Positions 1 through 8,770 of a stretch of DNA of 64,000 nucleotides are shown piece after piece. Origin of the DNA: an uncultured Fodinibius sp. (GTDB lineage: Bacteria; Bacteroidota; Rhodothermia; Balneolales; Balneolaceae); assembly GCA_913056455.1 (NCBI GenBank), contig CAJXMJ010000002.1:973665-1037664 (forward strand), in the 5' to 3' direction. The position numbers and the translations under genes were made by a program. Position 1 is the stretch's first letter. Every line of letters starts with the position of its first letter. The notes below the pieces were generated by a model. It searched no databases. It was not told the origin of the DNA and saw only the letters and a program-made list of their open reading frames with translations.

Positions 1-828
1 TCCGGCTGTAACATAATAACCGTATGGGTTACTGTCGGCTCCCAACTCTGGGTTTCTCCATGCGTTAATAAACTCACCGTCGAGTAATAGCTTCCCTTGC
101 GTGGTACTGGCATAGGTGGTCAAGAGGGTTTGATGTCCCACATATCCGGTTGAGAGATTTCCACTTCCCGGTGTATCTTTAGTTTCATTAGCCAAACTTA
201 CACCCAGTTTTGTTTGGCTGGCTCCATCACCAAAATAGCTTTCAACACGGCCTATGTACAGAAATTTGTTGTCATCGTTACTGTTGCCGTTATAACCATT
301 GCCATTAAAAACACCGCCGGTAAAACGGAATGTTTTTCCAGAAGTATAGGTATCTATCTGCAGCCCTAACTGTCGTTTGAGACCCAGCCGATTGACAACG
401 GTAGAACGTCCTGCAAACAAGACCGATCCTGCTCCTGTCAAGTATTCATGAGAAAAGGGAGACTTAAAAAGTCCTGCTTTTACTATAACTTTTGAAGATG
501 GTCGATAATAAGCATTAGCATCTAACACCGATGGACTTTTAAGCATAGTGGCCTGCAGTTTATAGCCGAACTTACCATTGAATGTCCCGCCCATCTTAAA
601 TCTTCCTTTTGATGCGTGGAAACCATTGCCGGCATTTCTTTCCAGTTGAAAGTCGGCTTGTCCCTGAAGCAAAATTCCAAAAGAAAAGTAGTCGTTTTTT
701 AAATGCTCTTGAAGGTTTTCGACTTGCTGTTCAAAATTTACTGATTCCTGTGCAAAAGTGTTCGTACTCATAGACAGAAAAATAACTGCGGTGAGTATAG
801 AAGTAATTAGATTGATACTATATTTCAT
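1..828 (-). CDS. Outer-membrane porin, phosphate-selective porin (OprO/OprP-like) family, 3' end cut by window
   Basis: The reading frame is open from the ATG at 828 to base 1, 276 codons, so the C-terminus lies outside the window. Residues 1-26 form a signal peptide (basic start, hydrophobic core, cleavage after TNTFAQ). The mature part has a short helical/coiled stretch followed by alternating aromatic and polar strands (FKMGGTFNGKFGYKLQ, VIVKAGLFKSPFSHEYL, FRFTGGVFNGNGYNG) typical of Porin_O_P beta-barrels, which form passive channels in the outer membrane. A sigma-28-type promoter sits just upstream at 872-898, which is unusual for a porin and links it to motility genes. Other outer-membrane barrel families are possible. 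Substrate cannot be judged. Confidence 0.72.
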   Translation of the reverse strand, partial: MKYSINLITSILTAVIFLSMSTNTFAQESVNFEQQVENLQEHLKNDYFSFGILLQGQADFQLERNAGNGFHASKGRFKMGGTFNGKFGYKLQATMLKSPSVLDANAYYRPSSKVIVKAGLFKSPFSHEYLTGAGSVLFAGRSTVVNRLGLKRQLGLQIDTYTSGKTFRFTGGVFNGNGYNGNSNDDNKFLYIGRVESYFGDGASQTKLGVSLANETKDTPGSGNLSTGYVGHQTLLTTYASTTQGKLLLDGEFINAWRNPELGADSNPYGYYVTAG

Positions 829-871
829 ACTGAATCCCAATTAGGTTTATAGATTATACCGTTAGGATCAG

Positions 872-898
872 TTATCGTAGAACTGGAAATTTTCTTAA
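872..898 (-). promoter_or_regulatory. Sigma-28 (FliA) type promoter for the porin gene
   Basis: On the minus strand the -35 element TTAAG (898-894) is followed by exactly 14 bases and the -10 element TACGATAA (879-872). The same TTAAG-N14-NNCGATAA pattern precedes several chemotaxis and motor genes here. The predicted transcript start is about 38 bases before the porin ATG at 828. The first two -10 bases differ from the GCCGATAA consensus. Confidence 0.55.
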
Positions 899-987
899 GT
901 AAAAATGAGGGGGCTACAGGTGATTTGATATCAAATCTATAGGGAAGGCTGGGGCAATAAATATATTAACCGCTGAAAAGATAGTTG

Positions 988-2973
988 TCAGTGGGAGTTT
1001 TGTTTAAAACAGGAGGAAATAGTGCTTACCAATATATCATAACTGCCATAATTTTTCCTGACGATACCATTTGCGTGAGAAAGAAGCGTACTGCGTTCTG
1101 CATCGCTTAGTTTCTTTCCGGTATATACTATTTTGGGAATTGAAGAAAATCGCTCATTATTATTTACTTGCTTTAAAAAATCTAAGCTATCTGTGTCACG
1201 GATAATATAATCGCTAACAATACAATCAATATGGTGATCTTCAAGAGCCTGGTGCGCTTTTTCTATGGTATTTACCGCTATACAGTTGGCAAAAGTGTAG
1301 GTTAGATATTCTTTGACAGCTAAATTATGAACTTCACTGTCATCAATTACAAGGATTGTTTTATTTCTATGATTCAGTTGTTTGTTATTGTTAAAACCGA
1401 ATTGGCCAGTGCCCGTTTCTGCTGTTGATATACTCTCTGATAGTTTATCGTATGCTGGCAGATAAAGGGTAAACACAGATCCTTTTCCAACCTCACTTTT
1501 AACTTGGAGCGCACCCCCTATTTTTTTAGTTAATTTCTGAGAAATATCTAATCCAAGTCCTGTACCTTCTTTTGAGTTTTTTGTGCGTTTATAGCGACCA
1601 AAAATGGTATCTAATTGGTCTTTGGGGATTCCAATTCCGGTGTCCTCAACTCTAAATGCTACAGCATTGTCACTATCAATTTGCATGGTGGCAAGTTCTT
1701 GATTTGTAGCCGAGGAAATCTCAAGAGTTACATTACCTTCATTCGTGAATTTGAAGGCGTTTGAAAGTAAATTCTTTAAAATACGTTTAACATATGTTTG
1801 ATTGGTCGAGATATAAGATTGCTGCAGAGAAGAGGTTTCGTAATTAAAATCAATCCCATTCCGTTGTGCAATAGGTTTAAATACTAAGTAGAGTTTTTGT
1901 GCAAACGAGTCCAGGTCTAACGAGTCAGATAAGATATCTTTTGATGTTTCATCGTTATTACTCGGATCAAAGAATTCATTTATATAGTTAAGAAGATGTT
2001 TCCCCGAAAAGTGAATGGCTTGCTGAAATTTACCAAACCCTTTTTGAAAGTCCCCGGGCTGTTTATCAAAAAGCAATTTGTTGGATAGAATAATGGACTG
2101 CAAACTGGTGCGCATATCATGCGCTGCGTTTACGAGTAGCTCTTCTTTTTGTTGGTGCTTGGAAAGGTATTGCGCTGCAATTTTTCGCTGTCTTTGAAGT
2201 TTGCGAACCTTATACCATGAGCTGCTTATATCTTTATTTATTGCCAAAATATATGATTTGCCATCATATGATATTTTATTTAAATGGATTTCAGCAGGAA
2301 AAACGACCCCCACCCCTCGAACGATATTGGTGCAGAGAGAAATTGATTTTTGTTGTTCTTCTAAAAGGGGTTGAACTAATTTCTTAAATGATTTTGTGGT
2401 GTATTCGGAAAAAATATCTGAGGGAGTAATCTCCTCAAGATCTATATTTCTGTTTTTAAAATTATTTGCCGCTGTCTTGTTAATGTAATGACATCTAAGC
2501 GTCTCTGCATCAAAGACGAAAATGCTTTCAGAGCTAAGATTTAGTATATCGGAAAAGAGTTCTGAAGAGTTGGTTATTAATTCTTTTTGAGGTGCCGATT
2601 TACCTGTCGATAATTCACGTTTCAATATGGTGGGGAGGCGGTATAAGTCTTTAGGTGACATACAATCCGTGGCTCCCCTATTGGTCAGATCATGAAATAC
2701 ATTTTTGGTAAGATTCTCAGTAAAAAAAATTACAGGACTGTTGGGAAAGTCTTTTGCAACGACAGGTAGCAGGCTAAAGGAAGACGAAGATTCTTCAGAG
2801 AGAATGACGGCATCCCAGTAGTTATTATCAATTGCCCTCTGACTAACATCTTCTGGATGCTCCATTATCAAATAATCAACATTGATACCTTCCGTTTCAA
2901 TGCATTCAATTATCTGAGAACAGTAATCTTCAGAAACATTAATAAGTAATAGGTGTAGCTTCACTTTTGTCAA
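988..2973 (-). CDS. Hybrid sensor histidine kinase with N- and C-terminal receiver-like domains
   Basis: 661-residue soluble protein with no membrane segment. Order: degenerate receiver fold (about 1-120) whose phospho-acceptor position reads VILSEE instead of a normal Asp motif; PAS-like sensor (about 140-255); DHp domain with phospho-acceptor His285 in AAHDMRTSL; HATPase_c with N box NLLSNAFKF (401-409), G1 DTGIGIP (444-450) and G2 GTGLGL (470-475); and a complete C-terminal receiver with Asp544/Asp545, Asp588, Thr618 and Lys640. It should autophosphorylate and pass phosphate to its own receiver. It has no DNA-binding output, so a downstream phosphotransfer or protein partner is implied. 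The orphan DHp protein transcribed divergently from 3226 is an obvious candidate. No sigma-28 site was seen upstream. Confidence 0.85.
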   Translation of the reverse strand: MTKVKLHLLLINVSEDYCSQIIECIETEGINVDYLIMEHPEDVSQRAIDNNYWDAVILSEESSSSFSLLPVVAKDFPNSPVIFFTENLTKNVFHDLTNRGATDCMSPKDLYRLPTILKRELSTGKSAPQKELITNSSELFSDILNLSSESIFVFDAETLRCHYINKTAANNFKNRNIDLEEITPSDIFSEYTTKSFKKLVQPLLEEQQKSISLCTNIVRGVGVVFPAEIHLNKISYDGKSYILAINKDISSSWYKVRKLQRQRKIAAQYLSKHQQKEELLVNAAHDMRTSLQSIILSNKLLFDKQPGDFQKGFGKFQQAIHFSGKHLLNYINEFFDPSNNDETSKDILSDSLDLDSFAQKLYLVFKPIAQRNGIDFNYETSSLQQSYISTNQTYVKRILKNLLSNAFKFTNEGNVTLEISSATNQELATMQIDSDNAVAFRVEDTGIGIPKDQLDTIFGRYKRTKNSKEGTGLGLDISQKLTKKIGGALQVKSEVGKGSVFTLYLPAYDKLSESISTAETGTGQFGFNNNKQLNHRNKTILVIDDSEVHNLAVKEYLTYTFANCIAVNTIEKAHQALEDHHIDCIVSDYIIRDTDSLDFLKQVNNNERFSSIPKIVYTGKKLSDAERSTLLSHANGIVRKNYGSYDILVSTISSCFKQNSH

Positions 2974-3225
2974 TAGTCCTATTATAAGCCGTGTAGAGCC
3001 AAATTATCCACCGGTTGGCAGAGGAGGAAATGTGTTATTCCTTAATGATATTTCATATAACCAAATATCAATAAAAATCCTCGCAACATCATATTCAAGA
3101 GGCAATTAAATTTTTTTAATATTAATTTTTTTTAATAAATTCTTTTCGGAAATGACTCCCAAAAAAAGAGGGTATTTCCGGGGTACAGAATTACATTTAG
3201 GACTATTAGAATTACATGTTGGCTT

Positions 3226-3651
3226 ATGAACAAGGATGATACTAATGACGAAAGTAGTGACGAACCGTCTGAATCAAAATCCGGGAAGATGCTTCGAAGC
3301 TATTTTACCGGAGAGTTTCAATCTGTTTACATAAACAAGAATAATATTCGGTACGAACAGGTTAAGACGACTTTAGAACTTCAAGAAGAAATTGTTTGCG
3401 ATAAAATGCACAAGGCCATGTCGCCCATAAGCGCGATATCAGGGTACTTGGAGTTGATGAAGATTATGCTTGAAAATGACAAAGACAAAGAATCTATTGA
3501 ACGTTATAGAAGTAAGGTTGAAGAGGGCATAGGAGAACTCGGAGAAATTGTTGAGGAACTATATGATGCTTTTGATGAAGGCATACAAAAGAATAGGTCT
3601 AAATTCTCTACAGAAATAAGTTTCGATAACACTACTACCCAGGCAAATTAG
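3226..3651 (+). CDS. Orphan DHp (HisKA-like) domain protein without a kinase catalytic domain
   Basis: 141 residues. A disordered acidic N-terminus (about 1-20) is followed by a helical hairpin resembling a histidine-kinase dimerisation domain. His62 in HKAMSPISAISGYLEL sits five residues before the conserved Pro, as in a canonical H-box, and a second helix covers about 83-120. The frame stops where an ATPase domain would begin, so it cannot autophosphorylate. It may receive phosphate from the divergent hybrid kinase, pass it on in the manner of Spo0B, or dimerise with a kinase. It lies head-to-tail against the 148-residue gene, with only 6 bases between the two stop codons. The assignment rests on the H-box pattern alone. 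Confidence 0.6.
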   Translation: MNKDDTNDESSDEPSESKSGKMLRSYFTGEFQSVYINKNNIRYEQVKTTLELQEEIVCDKMHKAMSPISAISGYLELMKIMLENDKDKESIERYRSKVEEGIGELGEIVEELYDAFDEGIQKNRSKFSTEISFDNTTTQAN

Positions 3652-3657
3652 TATGTG

Positions 3658-4104
3658 CTACCAAAGCGTGTCGTACTGTTGGCCCTTGGGATTTTGAAAG
3701 ATGTTGACTTGCAAATCATAGAGGTGCTGTCGCAAGATGTGAATTTTTTGAGCATCAAAATTAGATATCAAGGTATTCGGATTGAAGTCTCTTGCAAGTA
3801 ATATCTTGGATTGTAATAAAGTTAAATTTTTATGTTCAGCAATAAAAAACTGTTGAAATAGATCACTAAAATCTTTCTCCGGTAACAACTGGAGAAAGTC
3901 TGATTCGCTTTCATCATTTCCTCCCGCAGTTATGGGATGCGACTCTTCATGATCAGCATGGCCTTCCTCTCTTTCTTCATCAATATCAGGAAAATCCTTA
4001 ACAGGTTTTGATTGTAAATCAGCAACGTATTCCTGAGTTGGATGTACCCCTTCCAGAGCCGGTATATTAGAGGAAAAACTTGTCTTTGATGATCGAGGAA
4101 GCAT
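3658..4104 (-). CDS. Unknown 148-residue acidic protein with a sigma-28-type promoter
   Basis: I do not recognise this family. The first ~75 residues are polar, acidic and probably disordered (many Glu, Asp, Ser, His). The second half is predicted helical (FSDLFQQFFIAEHKNLTLLQ, then DAQKIHILRQHLYDLQVNIF). No signal peptide, membrane segment or cysteine is present. The coding status is supported by a well-formed sigma-28-type promoter 52-78 bases upstream (4156-4182), divergent from the cheY promoter. It is therefore probably expressed with late flagellar and chemotaxis genes. The layout of a disordered leader plus C-terminal helices would suit an adaptor or regulator, but that is speculation. 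Confidence 0.6.
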   Translation of the reverse strand: MLPRSSKTSFSSNIPALEGVHPTQEYVADLQSKPVKDFPDIDEEREEGHADHEESHPITAGGNDESESDFLQLLPEKDFSDLFQQFFIAEHKNLTLLQSKILLARDFNPNTLISNFDAQKIHILRQHLYDLQVNIFQNPKGQQYDTLW

Positions 4105-4155
4105 GATCGACTCTACTTAGGAAGTCTTGATTTTTGTTAAGGTTTATTTTTAGGG

Positions 4156-4182
4156 TTATCGGTGATATTAGGCTTTTCTTTA
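4156..4182 (-). promoter_or_regulatory. Sigma-28 type promoter for the 148-residue gene
   Basis: On the minus strand TAAAG (4182-4178), 14 bases, then ACCGATAA (4163-4156). The -35 matches the enterobacterial sigma-28 consensus exactly and the -10 differs only in its first base. It lies back to back with the cheY promoter about 95 bases away. Confidence 0.6.
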
Positions 4183-4276
4183 AGAATTTTAGAGCAGGGC
4201 GCCAGCGAAATAAAAAATATCATCAACGGAGTATGAATCATTGTACAGTTATTTATTTCGTTTTTGGTAAAAAAAT

Positions 4277-4303
4277 TTAAGTGATGCCGCCTACCGACGA
4301 TAA
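4277..4303 (+). promoter_or_regulatory. Sigma-28 type promoter for the cheY-cheX-cheA block
   Basis: TTAAG (4277-4281), 14 bases, GACGATAA (4296-4303). It lies about 100 bases before the cheY start codon. The leader holds no obvious hairpin. A GGAG lies about 10 bases before the ATG. Confidence 0.65.
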
Positions 4304-4404
4304 CGGAATATGAATAGCTAAAACTATTTGTTCCCGGTTGATGATAAGGTCCGCCGAGGTCAAATCTGTAGTAATATTTTTACCTAAAAGTACTGGAGTT
4401 AATA

Positions 4405-4854
4405 ATGAGTAAAATAAAAGCACTCGTAGTAGACGATTCAAAAATTATGAGAAGTGCTGTAAAGCGTGCTCTCAATAATCTTATGTTAGCTGATTTTGAA
4501 TACGTGGAAGCCAAGGATGGTGAAGATGCACTTGAAAAATTTAATAAAGAAATTGAAATCATGTTCGTTGACTGGAACATGCCTAATATGACAGGAGTTG
4601 AGTTTGCCCAGGCCATCCGGGAGCAGGGTAACGACCACATTCCCATTATCATGGTGACAGCCGAAAAGTCTATGGGTAAGGTTGACAAGGCTTTAAATGA
4701 AGGCGGAGCCAATGAGTATGTAACAAAACCATTTACGGCAGATAAAATGCATAAAGCCATCAGCGATTACTTTGACGAAGAGGGAAATATTGCCGGTGGC
4801 GGTGATGATGAGGAAGAAGACAAAAGTTTTTTCAAAGGCATACTAAACTCTTAA
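4405..4854 (+). CDS. cheY: Chemotaxis response regulator CheY
   Basis: 149-residue single receiver domain with all key residues: acidic pocket Asp10/Asp11, phospho-acceptor Asp56 in FVDWNMP, Thr85 and Lys108 in TKPF. After the ~125-residue receiver it carries a short acidic, Gly-rich tail (GGGDDEEEDKSFFKGIL) not found in classical CheY, possibly a docking element. It is the first gene of the chemotaxis block, followed within 20 bases by cheX, its likely phosphatase, and then cheA, its kinase. CheY-P would bind the flagellar switch, but the FliM of this locus lacks the usual CheY-binding peptide, so the docking site may differ. Confidence 0.92.
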   Translation: MSKIKALVVDDSKIMRSAVKRALNNLMLADFEYVEAKDGEDALEKFNKEIEIMFVDWNMPNMTGVEFAQAIREQGNDHIPIIMVTAEKSMGKVDKALNEGGANEYVTKPFTADKMHKAISDYFDEEGNIAGGGDDEEEDKSFFKGILNS

Positions 4855-4873
4855 AAAAGCAGGTAGCAAATAG

Positions 4874-5371
4874 ATGAAATTAGCAGAGATTGAAGAATTA
4901 GAGCAGATCCCGGAAGAATTGGTGGAAAAGGTTGAGGAGTCTGTTTTGAATACATTTGGTTCAATAATTGGCGAAGAGCTGGAGTACATAGAGTACGAAA
5001 ACGGAGATAAGCCTTTGAATGGGATAATTGGAAATATTGCGGTTTTCAATACGGATCATACGCTTTCATTGATGTTGGCCATTCCCAAAGATACGGCCTT
5101 ATACTTTTCAAAAGTATTTATCGGGATGGAATTACCCTTTGAAAGTGATGATATGGGAGACCTGGTTGGAGAAATTTCAAACATTTTAGCCGGTGATGTT
5201 GCTGCAAATGTAGAAAAGGTTGGATTTCGAGGACAGTCATCATTGCCTACGGCAACACGAGGCAGTGATTTAACCCTCTTTATGCCGAACAAGCCTCCAA
5301 CTAAAAAAATGAAGTTTATTAGCGAGAATACAGAATTTTTGCTGACGATGGTATTAAGTGAATCTAACTAA
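4874..5371 (+). CDS. cheX: CheY-P phosphatase CheX
   Basis: 165 residues with the CheC/CheX fold. The diagnostic helix reads LVGEISNILAGDVA, giving the E-x-x-N catalytic pair, and is followed by a beta-rich tail (GSDLTLFMPNKP). CheX dimers use this Glu/Asn pair to dephosphorylate CheY-P, which would fill the role of CheZ, absent here. There is one such motif, as in CheX rather than CheC. The gene lies 19 bases after cheY and 11 before cheA, clearly in the same operon. Confidence 0.82.
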   Translation: MKLAEIEELEQIPEELVEKVEESVLNTFGSIIGEELEYIEYENGDKPLNGIIGNIAVFNTDHTLSLMLAIPKDTALYFSKVFIGMELPFESDDMGDLVGEISNILAGDVAANVEKVGFRGQSSLPTATRGSDLTLFMPNKPPTKKMKFISENTEFLLTMVLSESN

Positions 5372-5382
5372 ACAGTATTGGG

Positions 5383-7866
5383 ATGAGTAGCATAAATCAA
5401 CAGCGGATAGAAGATCTAGGAAATATAATGCGTGCGCTTGCCGATGTATGGCCGGCCGATCGCGATAATGTTGCCGTTGCCGGAGCCCAGTTTGAGGAAT
5501 TTATTTCCACCTTTGATGAAGATCCCGGGCAGTTGCAGCGACTTATAGATATGGCTTGGAAAGGATTAAAGTATCTTTTCCAGGAGGATGATTATTTTAT
5601 AAGTGTCAAGACAGCTACCATGCAGGCTGTTAATACGATTCGCGAGTATTTGGTAAATGAAGGTAATATCGAAGTCGAGGTTTTTGAGAAGGCTTATGAT
5701 GATCTTGTTGATGCATTAGAGGGGGAAAAGGAATCTGCTGATGAACTGATAGAGCTTGAGGAGGAATCTGCAAAATCTGTTGAGCCAGATACGCCGAGTG
5801 AAACGAAAGTTGATGAACCTAAAACTCTGAACGATTTAGCCTCTTATATAATGGGGCTGGAAGAAGACGATGCTTCAGGTGAATATATAGAAAGCTTGAA
5901 TGCTATTACGGTAGCAGTAATGTCTAATGCTCGACCGGATATTGCAGAAGTTTTGGAAGGGGCTAAACTACATCTTGATAAGGTTCGTACGGATGGTCGG
6001 GAGAAACATGAAGGTTGGTTGCAAGAGATTGCATCTATTACTGAGAAAGCTATTGAGATTGAAGAGGCTCAAGAGTGGGATGAAAGTCAGCAAATAGAGA
6101 CTGAGGAAGATTCGGCTTCAGATATCACGGATAAAGAAAATATTTCTGAGGAGTTGCCTTCGCTATCTGAGGAGTTTTATATCCCCGATGATATTGATAC
6201 CGCTATGGTGGGGGAATTTATTACGGAGTGTACGGAGCTTTTGGAGATGGCCGAAGGAGCGCTCCTGGATTTGGAGGAGAATCCGAATGACAGTGAGCTT
6301 GTTAATAAGGTATTTCGCGCGTTTCATACTATTAAGGGTACCTCTGCTTTTATGGGGCTGGACCCCATATCAGAATTTACGCACCATCTTGAAACAGTGC
6401 TTAGTATGGTGCGGGATGGGGAAATCAATTTCGATGTGGCATGTGCCGACATCTCCCTGGAAGCTATCGACGTTATTACCAAGATGCTTGACGTTGTTGA
6501 AGGTGCGGAAGCGGGAGATCAATTGCCTAAACCCCTGAATTTTGAACGATTGACCAAGGTTCTGCACCGTGTGGAGGATGAAAAATTGGCTCCCAAGAAG
6601 GCCCTCGAAGAAGCGGGAGGGATTCAATATGAGAATTCGCCCACTACTGAAGAGTTGTTGGCAGACAGTGGGGGACAAAAAACAAATGGAACGTCTAAAG
6701 AGGGTTCTGATGACAGCCAAACAGAATCATCGGTACGTGTAAATGTCAGTAGGCTCGATCAGCTTATTGATATGGTGGGTGAGTTGGTTATTGCTCATTC
6801 GGTAGTAGCACAAGATGAAAGCATTCCCGATCATTCTGAGCTGCAGAAGAAGATCAATCATACCAGTAAGATTCTTCGGGAACTACAGGATACAAGTTTA
6901 GCACTGCGGATGGTACCCCTGAAGGCCACCTTCCATAAAATGAATCGCCTGGTCCGGGATCTGTCGCGAAAGGCCGACAAGTCAGTAAAGCTTTCGACCT
7001 TTGGTGAGGACACTGAAATTGATCGCAACATGGTGGACATTATTAACGAACCGCTTGTACATATGGTTCGTAATGCTATTGACCATGGTATTGAAACACC
7101 AGAAGAGCGAGCGAAATCCGGAAAGCCGGAGGAAGCGCAAGTATGGCTGCGAGCTTCGCAGGAAGGAGGCAAGGTTGTAATAGAGATTGAAGATGACGGT
7201 AGGGGAATTAATAAAGATAAAGTTTTAGAAAAGGCTATTTCCAAGGGTCTTGTTGAGCCCAACCAAAAAATGACGGACAAAGAGATCTATAATCTCATTT
7301 TCTTGCCAGGATTTTCTTCTACTGATGAGGTGACCGACTTATCGGGACGGGGTGTTGGAATGGATGTAGTTCGTAAATCGATTGAGGACCTCAAAGGAAA
7401 GGTTGATATAGAATCGGAAGAGGGTAAAGGAACCAAAATTATTATAGAGTTACCATTTACTCTTGCTATTACCGATGGAATGCTCGTCCGTGTTGGATCA
7501 CAGCGATTTATAGTGCCAATCCTGAACATTGATCAAGCGTTCAGGGCACAGCGTAACGATTTATTTACAGTAATGGGTAAGTCGGAAAAAGTTTCTATAC
7601 GCGGTGAAACGGTACCAGTTATTCGATTGCATGATCATTTCAATATCAGTGATGGAATAGAAGATCTAACGGATGGGACCTTGTTGGCGATACGAAATGC
7701 CAATAAAAAGTATGCTTTATTGGTAGACGAAGTGATAGGGCAGCAACAACTTGTGGGTAAGTCTATCAATATGGCTGCACAGATGGACCATATTTCAGGA
7801 GGTGCTATTTTGGGTGATGGTACGGTCGGGCTCATACTGGATACCGCTGCATTGATACAGAATTAG
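5383..7866 (+). CDS. cheA: Chemotaxis histidine kinase CheA with a long N-terminal extension
   Basis: 827 residues, longer than the usual ~650-700. The first ~265 residues are two helical, acidic segments (about 1-130 and 148-225) joined by Glu/Ser-rich linkers, with no H-box. The true HPt (P1) domain follows, with phospho-acceptor His315 in AFHTIKGTSAFMG. P3 dimerisation starts near 449 (VRVNVSRLDQLIDMVGELV). P4 ATPase has the N box MVRNAIDHGIE near 560, DDGRGIN near 603 and GRGVGMDVV near 655. The P5 CheW-like domain runs from about 692 to the end. CheA links receptors and CheW to CheY/CheB phosphorylation. No recognisable P2 lies between P1 and P3; the linker there is ~70 residues and Ser/Glu-rich. 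The extension may substitute for P2. Confidence 0.93.
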   Translation: MSSINQQRIEDLGNIMRALADVWPADRDNVAVAGAQFEEFISTFDEDPGQLQRLIDMAWKGLKYLFQEDDYFISVKTATMQAVNTIREYLVNEGNIEVEVFEKAYDDLVDALEGEKESADELIELEEESAKSVEPDTPSETKVDEPKTLNDLASYIMGLEEDDASGEYIESLNAITVAVMSNARPDIAEVLEGAKLHLDKVRTDGREKHEGWLQEIASITEKAIEIEEAQEWDESQQIETEEDSASDITDKENISEELPSLSEEFYIPDDIDTAMVGEFITECTELLEMAEGALLDLEENPNDSELVNKVFRAFHTIKGTSAFMGLDPISEFTHHLETVLSMVRDGEINFDVACADISLEAIDVITKMLDVVEGAEAGDQLPKPLNFERLTKVLHRVEDEKLAPKKALEEAGGIQYENSPTTEELLADSGGQKTNGTSKEGSDDSQTESSVRVNVSRLDQLIDMVGELVIAHSVVAQDESIPDHSELQKKINHTSKILRELQDTSLALRMVPLKATFHKMNRLVRDLSRKADKSVKLSTFGEDTEIDRNMVDIINEPLVHMVRNAIDHGIETPEERAKSGKPEEAQVWLRASQEGGKVVIEIEDDGRGINKDKVLEKAISKGLVEPNQKMTDKEIYNLIFLPGFSSTDEVTDLSGRGVGMDVVRKSIEDLKGKVDIESEEGKGTKIIIELPFTLAITDGMLVRVGSQRFIVPILNIDQAFRAQRNDLFTVMGKSEKVSIRGETVPVIRLHDHFNISDGIEDLTDGTLLAIRNANKKYALLVDEVIGQQQLVGKSINMAAQMDHISGGAILGDGTVGLILDTAALIQN

Positions 7867-7975
7867 AGTCTACAGTATAGTATCATCGGTTCCCGGTCGA
7901 TCTGAAGATTGAAATGAATTAGTAACAAGGTGCCTAAGATAGGATTCGAGCATCTGCTCTTAAAAGTGTTGAAGA

Positions 7976-8761
7976 ATGAATTTAAAACCGGCAGAATTCA
8001 AAAAAATACAAACCAAGATTTATGACTATTGCGGTATAAATCTGCATGAAGGAAAACAGGCTCTCGTCCGGTCGAGAGTTATGAAACGCATTCGAAAGTT
8101 GGGGCTACAAAACTTTGCCCATTATCTGGATTATCTTGAACGTGATTCTTCGGGCGAAGAGTTTCTGGCGTTGGTTGATGTATTAACAACAAACAAAACC
8201 AGCTTTTTTCGGGAAAACCAGCATTTCAAGTTTATACGTGATAATGTATTGCCCCAGATAAACGGCAGGCAGGTAAAGTGGTGGTCAGCCGGTTGTTCAA
8301 CAGGAGAAGAGGCGGTAAGCTGCTCAATTATTATCCGCGAAAATATTAATCCCAAGTCAGTCAAACTTTTGGGTACTGATATCTCTCGTGATGTGATAAA
8401 GACAGCTAAAAGAGGAGTATATCCGGCAAAGTCTGTGGACGGAGTATCACCAAAATTGATCAGCAAATATTTTCGAAAGGCAAGCGAGGATCAGTATCAG
8501 ATTGCAGAAAATATTCGAAAGATGATTACATACGGTCGATTGAATCTTAAGAAGAAATGGCCGTTAAATGGTCCTTTTCAAGTAATCATGTGCCGTAACG
8601 TAATGATCTATTTTAATCGAGAAACACAGCAAGAGTTAGTTGCTCGGTTTCGGGAAATTTTAGAGCCCGGAGGATATCTCTTTTTAGGGCACTCCGAGAG
8701 TATAGCAAGTGCAGACAGAAGCTTTGAAAATATAAGTCCGGCCGTATATCGGAAGAAATAA
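7976..8761 (+). CDS. cheR: Chemotaxis protein methyltransferase CheR
   Basis: 261 residues, normal for the family. It has the N-terminal helical CheR domain (about 1-70), then the SAM-dependent methyltransferase core: AGCSTGEEAVS is the SAM-binding loop, LLGTDIS the acidic strand end, and FQVIMCRNVMIYF plus GGYLFLGHSES are CheR signatures. It methylates glutamates on the MCP signalling domains. The three MCPs downstream end in aromatic-x-x-aromatic tails that fit CheR docking peptides. A 109-base gap separates it from cheA. cheD follows 9 bases after the stop. Confidence 0.93.
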   Translation: MNLKPAEFKKIQTKIYDYCGINLHEGKQALVRSRVMKRIRKLGLQNFAHYLDYLERDSSGEEFLALVDVLTTNKTSFFRENQHFKFIRDNVLPQINGRQVKWWSAGCSTGEEAVSCSIIIRENINPKSVKLLGTDISRDVIKTAKRGVYPAKSVDGVSPKLISKYFRKASEDQYQIAENIRKMITYGRLNLKKKWPLNGPFQVIMCRNVMIYFNRETQQELVARFREILEPGGYLFLGHSESIASADRSFENISPAVYRKK

Positions 8762-8770
8762 TCCATTGGC

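Noticed and set aside
4380-4760. Minus-strand frame opposite cheY
   Set aside because: Antisense shadow of an intact receiver gene, low-complexity Ser-rich translation.
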